64,000 nucleotides of DNA. Source: Pedobacter sp. Leaf194 (GTDB lineage Bacteria; Bacteroidota; Bacteroidia; Sphingobacteriales; Sphingobacteriaceae). This document shows positions 57,848 through 64,000 of this stretch, piece by piece. Under the pieces are notes generated by a model. That model was not told where the DNA came from. It saw nothing but the letters and a program-made list of their open reading frames with translations, and did no database searches. The stretch lies in the NCBI RefSeq assembly GCF_001423945.1, contig NZ_LMPU01000009.1, positions 62,416-126,415 of the forward strand. Reading direction: 5' to 3'. Positions within the stretch are counted from its first letter, which is position 1; each line of letters opens with the position of its first letter. Made by a program: the position numbers and the translations under genes.

Positions 57848-58933
57848 CTATAATCCGATAGATTCCCGCGTAATGTTATTGGCTTTCAAAATATCATCAA
57901 TCTTTACAGGCAAACCAATTTCCATCGATTTATCCATAGCCTGCAATAGTGCAACTGTACCAATGCCTTCCTTTAAATCCGGGTAAGCGGTAAATTTGTT
58001 GTTAATGCTGTCTGCGAAATAATCCAGATAGTTCTGATATTCTCCGGCATGATGACTTTGTCCTTCAAAACGGAAATAATGCTTTAAAGTAGAATCTCCC
58101 CAGGTAATAATTTTTTCCTCGCCCGTTTTCGTAGTAACTGAATACCTCAGTTCGTGGTAATCGGCCTGGCTGGCACCCTCTGTGCCGCGAAGAATGCAAC
58201 TCATACCACTGTCTCTGCTTGCGGGTTGTGTAGGACCCGTATAAGCGCCGCTCACCCTGGCTATACGGCCATCTTTTGCTTTGAAAATAAAGTGCATGGT
58301 ATCTACATTTTTTATCCCTGCCTTTAAACCATTGCTGCTTAACATGCCGTAGCCCATTACTTCTTCAATATCGGGCATATACCAGCGGATGAAATCCACA
58401 GGATGGCTCAAACCACCATAAAGCCACTTAAATGATTCTTTTAACGACCAGCCTTTCTCCAAAAACCAACGGTGGTCTGCATGGTAATGGCTTTCAATCG
58501 TAATTAGATCGCCAATTAAGCCTTTATCAAAATCCTTTTTCTGCCGCATAGCAGGCTCAAAAAATCTTGAACTCTGGCCTACAAAAATTTTCTTTCTGGA
58601 TTTTTTTGCCAATTCCAGTAACTCGTTCGCATGTGCTAAATCATCGATAAAAGGTTTAGTGCAAACAACATGCTTTCCATGCTGAAGAGCCAACTTAATA
58701 TGTTCGAAATGCAAATGATCTGGCGTGTAAATCGCTATCATATCGATTTTGTCGCTGGTTAACATATCCTCGTAGTTTGTCGTCCAGTTTTCGAAATCGA
58801 ACTCCAGGGCACGTGCTTCGCAAAGCTTTTTATTGGCGTCGCAAATTTGGATGAGCTTAAACTTTTTGCTTCCTAAGGATGCAGAAATTGTACTTCTGCC
58901 CTCTCCTAAACCTAAAATCCCTAATCTTAACAT
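57848..58933 (-). CDS. Gfo/Idh/MocA oxidoreductase of the right-hand block
   Basis: This cytosolic NAD(P)-dependent oxidoreductase of 361 residues has the Rossmann motif L-G-I-L-G-L-G-E-G-R-S-T at the N-terminus. The catalytic-lysine motif is V-C-T-K-P-F-I-D-D, with T in place of the usual E before K-P. The C-terminal domain carries WLYGGLSHPVDFIRWYMPDI with the expected histidine. No signal peptide is seen. It lies between the SSS gene and the beta-helix gene, so it may process the sugar that the SSS protein imports. It is only distantly similar to the other Gfo/Idh protein in the window. The substrate is unknown. Confidence 0.86.
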   Translation of the reverse strand: MLRLGILGLGEGRSTISASLGSKKFKLIQICDANKKLCEARALEFDFENWTTNYEDMLTSDKIDMIAIYTPDHLHFEHIKLALQHGKHVVCTKPFIDDLAHANELLELAKKSRKKIFVGQSSRFFEPAMRQKKDFDKGLIGDLITIESHYHADHRWFLEKGWSLKESFKWLYGGLSHPVDFIRWYMPDIEEVMGYGMLSSNGLKAGIKNVDTMHFIFKAKDGRIARVSGAYTGPTQPASRDSGMSCILRGTEGASQADYHELRYSVTTKTGEEKIITWGDSTLKHYFRFEGQSHHAGEYQNYLDYFADSINNKFTAYPDLKEGIGTVALLQAMDKSMEIGLPVKIDDILKANNITRESIGL

Positions 58934-59061
58934 GGTAATATTTTTTCTAAGCGTTATTATATTTTGTAGTAATTGTTACTGTCCTTACAACTGCATAATG
59001 AAATCTTGCCGCATTGCACTTCTTAATTTTCTTTTGGCCTCTCTATAGCTATCTAGTAAGT

Positions 59062-61662
59062 TCATTCAACAGGTTTAAAAAACACCCAAACCTCACCGGG
59101 TTTCGTGCCTTCAATTCCCTGCTGATATTTTTTCATTATCGAATTCCATTCGTCTACTTTAGGATTATTCAAAGTCGTTTTGTTGTTTAAATCATCTAGT
59201 TTTTTCCCTTTTGGGATGCTAATGACTAGCATGAGCTGCCTATCTTTTTTAAAAATTGTCAAACGCTGAAATTCTGCTTTACAAAATCCTTTAGAAACCT
59301 CTGGCCATTTTTCGAACTGCGTTTTATGGTAACTCAAATATTCACTCTGCATCTTTTCATCATCTACCAAATTGGCAGATAAAATGATATTATCCCACTC
59401 GGGAACCGGCTTGTCGCCACAGTTTTTTTCTCGGTTGAAATCATAAAACAAATTATCATATAGCTTAATTTGAACAGCGTTTAGCCGCTTCAAAGTCTGT
59501 TGTAAACTTTCTACTTTTAAGCTAGAAGTGTAAATAACCAAACGATTATTCCACTTGTAAATAGAACTGAAGTGCAAGTTATTTTCTTTTGCAAAGCCCT
59601 CTAAAGCCCTATTTGATGGTAAATCATCATTTTTAAAAATTAATTCAAACACCACCGGCTTGTCTTCAGCCTGGTTAATGCTTCGATTTGAATAGGTCGA
59701 TTTTTCCCTCAAAAGATATTGAAAAGCTGGCTCCAAACCTGCATTCTGTTTTACAGTCTGGGCCACTGCCGAACCGTTTTGCATCCACAAATTATCTGGT
59801 CCGTTGGCGTTTTGAAGGTATTTCTCTGTCGGCGTCCAATTGTTTTTTATCGTAAAATACGAAGACCCTTCATCGGTATACAGGTAAAACCAATGGTCGG
59901 GAAGATGTGCAAACGGCGCTTTATAAATGCTATCAATCACATTTTCGGTGATGTACGAATCAGGTTGGGCAGATAACGTGTAAATTCCTGCAACATCGTA
60001 CATATGTTTTCCGTAATGATGAATTTTATTGGCGGAAATGGTATTATCCTTCATTGCGTTTTGGCTTTTAGTCCAGCCCCAACCCATGCTGATTCCTGAA
60101 TAGGAAACGTCATTGATTTCGTTATGCACAATTTTTATGCCCCGAACATAGCCAGCGCCAATACCAACTGCGCCCCAATCCTCATTCGTAACGTCGGTAA
60201 TCAAATTGTTTTCAATACCATCGCCAGTCGATACTTCCCGCTTATCCGAAGGGTTGTAAGGGAGGTGAACTTCGGTCGCCTCATCAGAAAAAGTGCCAAT
60301 TAAAATTGCGGAGCCACCAATATCTTTAAACAAATTTCCACGGATTAAACTATTGGAAGTGCCTTTTTTATAATCCAAACCTGTTGATGCAAGGTGAACA
60401 AAGCGGCAAGACTGGAAAGACGTGTTGCTCGCATAAGTAACCTCAACAGCCGAAGCCGGACGGCCAACCCACGCCTGATTTTCCAGGGTCGGTTTATCTG
60501 GTGTGCCTGGTTTTTGAAGCTTGTATGCATCGAGCATAAACATACCTGCCTGATGTGGCACGTGACCTTCTTTCGACGGCCGCAGCCACGTAGCATACGC
60601 AAAGGAAATGCCTTTAACGTTAATGAACGATACGGGATTATCAGCTGTTCCTTCAATTTTCAACAACGTTTCAAGGGCAGGAACAACGACATCAGCGTTT
60701 AACATATTTTCTGATGCTTTCGGCCAGTAATAAAGCTTATGGCTGTTGAAATCAGCGTACCATTCGCCGGGCTCATCTAAAAACTGAATAGCATTGGATA
60801 AATAAAAGGCAGAATTACCTGTTTTCTCAGAAATCCAGGGCGCTGGCCAGGGGTGTTCAGATTGAATTCTGCTTTCGGGCTGCATAAAAGAAAGTTCGGC
60901 TTTGTTACCAGTCACTTTGACCGATTGAACACGGAGGTTCGCAATTGCCCACCACTGGTGAATGAGCATCTCCATACCTTGAATATCCTTAAAATTGAAA
61001 CCCTTGCCAACTGGAATTATACAGGTTTGCTTTTCCTTATTCCAGGATAAAATCCTTCCCATTGCATCACCATTATAGTTTTTTGCACGCGAAGCTTTAA
61101 TTCCGTTCACCCAAAGTTGGCGGAATTGTAAGTCATTTCCACCAAAGTTCGGAATGTTTGCCACCCATATTTTGCCTTTAGCCGCTGCAGGAAGGTTTTT
61201 AAGAATTCCATTAAATTTTTTCCAGCCGCCAACTTTTGTACCACCGCTTAAAACGACCTTACCATTAGCAATAATCTCTGTTGGATGCGCTTTCGTTCCC
61301 GAGTCTTCAGCACGGAGCACGATGGGCTCGTGGAGTTTATAAATGCCTTCATTTATGACGATGTTAACGCCATCTTTTATCGAAGGATCGTTTAAACGCC
61401 TTAACTCCCTTGCTTTTCTGATAGCCAGATGTAATGTTGCCAATGGCTGTTCTTTGGTTCCCGAATTTTTATCAGAGCCATTTGCAGCAACGTAAATATC
61501 TACTGCGTTTGCTTTAAGAGCTAAACAACTGAGTAACAGAAGAACGATAAGAATTATAAAACGCCTCAATTCTCCCGACTTTAGTCGTGATGACACCGAA
61601 GAAGTCAACAGCTTGTTCACGCTGTTTTCGCTTTGCAAATTATTCGCTATCGCCATTCCCAT
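59062..61662 (-). CDS. exported beta-helix glycosidase (GH141-like) fused to L-rhamnose mutarotase domain
   Basis: This 866-residue protein is likely bifunctional. After a hydrophobic export segment (FIILIVLLLLSCLALKANA) comes a right-handed beta-helix at about 55-640, beginning D-I-Y-V-A-A-N-G-S-D-K-N-S-G-T. It resembles GH141-type enzymes. From about residue 650 there is an alpha/beta domain (PVVFELIFKNDDLPSNRALE), and from about 755 a RhaM-like mutarotase domain: Y-L-S-Y-H-K-T-Q-F-E-K-W-P-E-V, then R-L-T-I-F, then K-V-D-E-W-N-S-I-M-K and a closing W-V-F-F-K-P-V-E. RhaM interconverts rhamnose anomers and is normally a separate small protein. About 33 residues precede the export helix, which is long. 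It lies three bases downstream of the TIM-barrel gene. Confidence 0.82.
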   Translation of the reverse strand: MGMAIANNLQSENSVNKLLTSSVSSRLKSGELRRFIILIVLLLLSCLALKANAVDIYVAANGSDKNSGTKEQPLATLHLAIRKARELRRLNDPSIKDGVNIVINEGIYKLHEPIVLRAEDSGTKAHPTEIIANGKVVLSGGTKVGGWKKFNGILKNLPAAAKGKIWVANIPNFGGNDLQFRQLWVNGIKASRAKNYNGDAMGRILSWNKEKQTCIIPVGKGFNFKDIQGMEMLIHQWWAIANLRVQSVKVTGNKAELSFMQPESRIQSEHPWPAPWISEKTGNSAFYLSNAIQFLDEPGEWYADFNSHKLYYWPKASENMLNADVVVPALETLLKIEGTADNPVSFINVKGISFAYATWLRPSKEGHVPHQAGMFMLDAYKLQKPGTPDKPTLENQAWVGRPASAVEVTYASNTSFQSCRFVHLASTGLDYKKGTSNSLIRGNLFKDIGGSAILIGTFSDEATEVHLPYNPSDKREVSTGDGIENNLITDVTNEDWGAVGIGAGYVRGIKIVHNEINDVSYSGISMGWGWTKSQNAMKDNTISANKIHHYGKHMYDVAGIYTLSAQPDSYITENVIDSIYKAPFAHLPDHWFYLYTDEGSSYFTIKNNWTPTEKYLQNANGPDNLWMQNGSAVAQTVKQNAGLEPAFQYLLREKSTYSNRSINQAEDKPVVFELIFKNDDLPSNRALEGFAKENNLHFSSIYKWNNRLVIYTSSLKVESLQQTLKRLNAVQIKLYDNLFYDFNREKNCGDKPVPEWDNIILSANLVDDEKMQSEYLSYHKTQFEKWPEVSKGFCKAEFQRLTIFKKDRQLMLVISIPKGKKLDDLNNKTTLNNPKVDEWNSIMKKYQQGIEGTKPGEVWVFFKPVE

Positions 61663-61665
61663 AAT

Positions 61666-62592
61666 TTAATACGATTGCCTGGCGTTACCAGATGAGGGAT
61701 TATCGACTTGAAAAACAGACTTAAGATAGTTTGTATTAGCCCCAAAATTATATTTCACGTTGGTGGGTTGCTGTGCATCTCTGCTTCTTTCTACAACCAG
61801 CCAGCCTTTCCAGTTCATTGCATCGAGTGTTTCTTTAACTTTATTTAAATCAATTTTAGGGTCGTTTTGCAACCAAACTCCATCTTCATTCGTTGCGTGA
61901 ATCTGGATAATATTTTTTCGGCCTAAAATCCTGAGTTCCTGATGTAAGTCTCTGCCATTTTTAATGGCGTTAGAAAAGTTAAAATAGCTTTTAACAGCGC
62001 CGGATCCAACATCTTTCAACAATTGTAATTCGCCGGCGGCATCTAAAGAAGTTTCGATACCAATAACAACACCGGCTCTTGATGCCATCTTCCCAGCCAC
62101 TTTTAACCGCTCAATTATTGGTTCCCGAAGCTGTGGATTTTGCACTAAATCTCCCTGAACACCCAGCGGAAGAAAGACAACCTTAACATTCATCGCTTCT
62201 GCAGTGTCCAAACAATCCTGAACAATCTTTTTATAAGTTGGGCGTATAGCAAAAGATTGTGCATAAAAACCGGTCATAGCAAGGGAGCAAATTTCCAAAT
62301 TCAACGCTTTTGCCTTGTTAAGGTATTCACGCCTAATTTCAGGGTCGGCAAGTTTATTATCAAAGGTTATTCTATCCCCTAAACCGCCCATATCAATCTC
62401 GATACCATCAGCGCCAAGTTCACGTGCTAAAGGCAAAGCGCTGATTTTCTGGCGCTTCAAAATCATCAAATCGATTACAGCGACCTTATATCTATTTCTT
62501 TTTTCAGCTGCCAAAAGCAGTTGATTGGGAAATAGAAGCGCTCCCGAAAGCAAAGCGATATTGGCTAGAAAAGTTCTTCTCTTGTACTCCAT
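61666..62592 (-). CDS. exported sugar phosphate isomerase/epimerase-like TIM-barrel protein
   Basis: This xylose-isomerase-like TIM barrel of 308 residues carries metal ligands in the expected places: G-I-E-I-D-M, V-I-G-I-E-T-S, I-Q-I-H-A-T-N and V-V-E-R-S. It starts with a signal sequence holding a twin-arginine-like K-R-R-T-F-L and a hydrophobic stretch to L-L-A-A. It is therefore exported, possibly folded, by the Tat route. It may epimerise or isomerise a sugar in the periplasm. It is sandwiched between the STN-esterase (3 bases away) and the beta-helix/mutarotase gene (3 bases), so the three products probably work together outside the cytoplasm. The substrate is unknown. Confidence 0.85.
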   Translation of the reverse strand: MEYKRRTFLANIALLSGALLFPNQLLLAAEKRNRYKVAVIDLMILKRQKISALPLARELGADGIEIDMGGLGDRITFDNKLADPEIRREYLNKAKALNLEICSLAMTGFYAQSFAIRPTYKKIVQDCLDTAEAMNVKVVFLPLGVQGDLVQNPQLREPIIERLKVAGKMASRAGVVIGIETSLDAAGELQLLKDVGSGAVKSYFNFSNAIKNGRDLHQELRILGRKNIIQIHATNEDGVWLQNDPKIDLNKVKETLDAMNWKGWLVVERSRDAQQPTNVKYNFGANTNYLKSVFQVDNPSSGNARQSY

Positions 62593-62595
62593 TGG

Positions 62596-63999
62596 CTATA
62601 ACTTTTTTGACATTGATGGAAATAGCTTTTCCAAATTTTCAAAGCCCATCACTGCATTTTTTGGCAACCTTTCTCCTTTTTCACCAAAAACATACATTGC
62701 GCTTTCCCGTTCTATGGTCACTTTACTTTCGTCATATTTTCCTGATTTATTCTTAACCGCATTTCCATTCAGCTTAAAGTTTTTAATTAAAAAATCGTAC
62801 AATGCAATTCGTTTATTAATGCCAAAATCGTGTTTCTCTTCTGGTAGATGTACGTTTTCTACCTTGTTGGCAAGGCCATAAAAACCATACATTTTCTGGA
62901 GATAAGGAAAATCATGTTCAGGCGTGTGTGCAGTCCAATCGCCTCCGTCCGAAACCAATAATTGTGGCCGTGGTGCAGCCATGGCTGCTAATTCGACGTT
63001 ATCTGTTCCGCCGCCGCATTGGTGAATCGGCATCCCGCTTTCGCAGGGGCAGCCGCCATAAAAGTATGATGACATGGCAACAACCGGCGCACTGAGTTTT
63101 ATTCTATCGTCTATGGCAGTCATTAAAATCGAATGGCTTCCTGCGCCAGAACCGCCACTGATTCCAATCCTGCTTGTATCTGTTTCCTTCAACGCGGAGA
63201 AATAATCCAAAATCCTGATTCCGCCAAGGGTTTGAACCGTTTGCGCTAAACTCCGGCGATGGTCTTCATATTTAAACTGTAGCATCGATTCGCCCCAAGC
63301 AAATAAATCATAGCTGAACGCCATTGCACCCATTCTTGCAATTGTTGCACAACGGATCTGACAATCGGGCCGGTAACGTTGCTTTTCCCAATGCCCGTCT
63401 GGACTTAAAACAAGTGGGATTTTGCCTTTTACATTCAATGGTTTGTATAGTGAACCGTTTATCCAAACGCCAGGCAAAATTTCTAAAGCTATATTTTCGA
63501 CGGAATAACCATCAAAAATTCTTTTCGCCGTAATAATTGGTTTTGAAGTTACTTTAGCAGGCAAAGGCGATAACATTAGCGCTTTGTACAGTTCAGGTTT
63601 AATTGCGGCTTTGCGCTTCTCCCAGCTGGCTTTATCGTGGTATTTTGTTGCTAAGTTGTCCAGATAAGCCCATCCATCCTCAACTTCCCATCGGTAATAT
63701 TCGTACTCTTTTAGCTTGTAAACGCCGGGTTTTTCTTTGTTTACTTTCATATCCAAAGGAGCAAGTACGTTGGCAAGCGTTTCATCAACATCTGCACGAA
63801 AACGCCAGTCGGCGTAGTTTACCCATTTATCTTTTACCTGAGGATCTGAATACTTAATCTGAATTTTGAAACGGGTTTGAATATCTTTCAGCACATCAAC
63901 AAGCGATTTTTTGTAGAGGTTATCAGTGTTTTGGGTTTGCGCTACGAGATTTGTGAAAAAAGCGAGTAAAACTATCAGCAAAGTAAACTTTCTAGAATT
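62596..63999 (-). CDS. STN-domain/acetylxylan-esterase-like fusion, 5' end outside window
   Basis: The frame stays open to the right edge and reads N-S-R-K-F-T-L-L-I-V-L-L-A-F-F before the Q-T-Q cleavage area. The TTG at 63981 is therefore not the real start; the signal peptide begins beyond 64000. An STN-like domain (about 22-95: KKSLVDVLKDIQTRFKIQIK, then ETLANVLAPLDMKVNKEKPG) is followed by an alpha/beta-hydrolase of the acetylxylan-esterase type. Nucleophile block: R-I-G-I-S-G-G-S-G-A-G. Acid region: S-D-G-G-D-W-T. Histidine region: E-E-K-H-D-F-G. It likely removes acetyl or other ester groups from pectin in the periplasm. STN domains normally occur in TonB receptors and anti-sigma partners, so the fusion is notable. 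Confidence 0.82.
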   Translation of the reverse strand, partial: NSRKFTLLIVLLAFFTNLVAQTQNTDNLYKKSLVDVLKDIQTRFKIQIKYSDPQVKDKWVNYADWRFRADVDETLANVLAPLDMKVNKEKPGVYKLKEYEYYRWEVEDGWAYLDNLATKYHDKASWEKRKAAIKPELYKALMLSPLPAKVTSKPIITAKRIFDGYSVENIALEILPGVWINGSLYKPLNVKGKIPLVLSPDGHWEKQRYRPDCQIRCATIARMGAMAFSYDLFAWGESMLQFKYEDHRRSLAQTVQTLGGIRILDYFSALKETDTSRIGISGGSGAGSHSILMTAIDDRIKLSAPVVAMSSYFYGGCPCESGMPIHQCGGGTDNVELAAMAAPRPQLLVSDGGDWTAHTPEHDFPYLQKMYGFYGLANKVENVHLPEEKHDFGINKRIALYDFLIKNFKLNGNAVKNKSGKYDESKVTIERESAMYVFGEKGERLPKNAVMGFENLEKLFPSMSKKL

Positions 64000-64000
64000 T

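Overview
The window looks like a chromosomal segment of a pectin-degrading member of the Bacteroidota, most likely a Pedobacter-like Sphingobacteriaceae. The reasons are a SusC/SusD pair, many exported CAZymes of the families used on rhamnogalacturonan, start sites without Shine-Dalgarno sequences, several TAnnTTTG -7 promoter boxes, an AT-rich base composition, and a bifunctional rhamnulose-phosphate aldolase/dehydrogenase. No rRNA, tRNA, phage, IS element or CRISPR array was seen.

Layout. 1-2307: the tail of a HAD-type phosphatase and a Pif1-like helicase with a C-terminal HRDC-like domain. 2368-8822: a SusD-like/SusC-like outer-membrane uptake pair. Its leader carries a -7 box, a SAM-I riboswitch, an intrinsic terminator and a possible Met/Cys-rich leader peptide. 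A secreted thioredoxin-fold protein is divergent from it. 9003-17368: a complete L-rhamnose operon (rhaT, rhaEW, rhaI, rhaB, lldD) divergent from a GntR-type regulator. 17546-23315: an L-arabinose operon (araB, araD, araA, Na+/sugar symporter). 23420-52676: about 29 kb of minus-strand genes. They encode exported glycosidases and esterases (GH78, a beta-propeller glycosidase, two GH2, GH106, GH127, sialate O-acetylesterase-like, DUF5703-type), a FucP-type transporter and sugar oxidoreductases. Embedded among them is an unusual cassette of two CaiB/BaiF CoA-transferases, two leaderless solute-binding proteins, a Gfo/Idh/MocA oxidoreductase and a MaoC hydratase. 52949-53722: a divergent IclR-type regulator. 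53837 to the right edge: a second minus-strand block with a GH78-like enzyme, an SSS symporter, a Gfo/Idh enzyme, a beta-helix/rhamnose-mutarotase fusion, an exported TIM-barrel isomerase and an STN-esterase fusion whose 5' end lies outside the window.

How it fits together. Exported enzymes would deacetylate and trim rhamnogalacturonan-type pectin, releasing L-rhamnose, L-arabinose, galactose-type sugars and rarer sugars. RhaT, FucP and two SSS symporters take up monosaccharides. Rhamnose goes through isomerase, kinase, aldolase and dehydrogenase to DHAP plus L-lactate, and LldD makes pyruvate. Arabinose goes to xylulose 5-phosphate. The CoA-transferase/solute-binding-protein/MaoC cassette lies downstream of, and probably in, the same transcription unit as the pectin glycosidases. 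It is the best candidate here for an undescribed pathway, perhaps CoA-dependent breakdown of an unusual sugar acid. Function beyond family level is inference throughout. No database search was possible.
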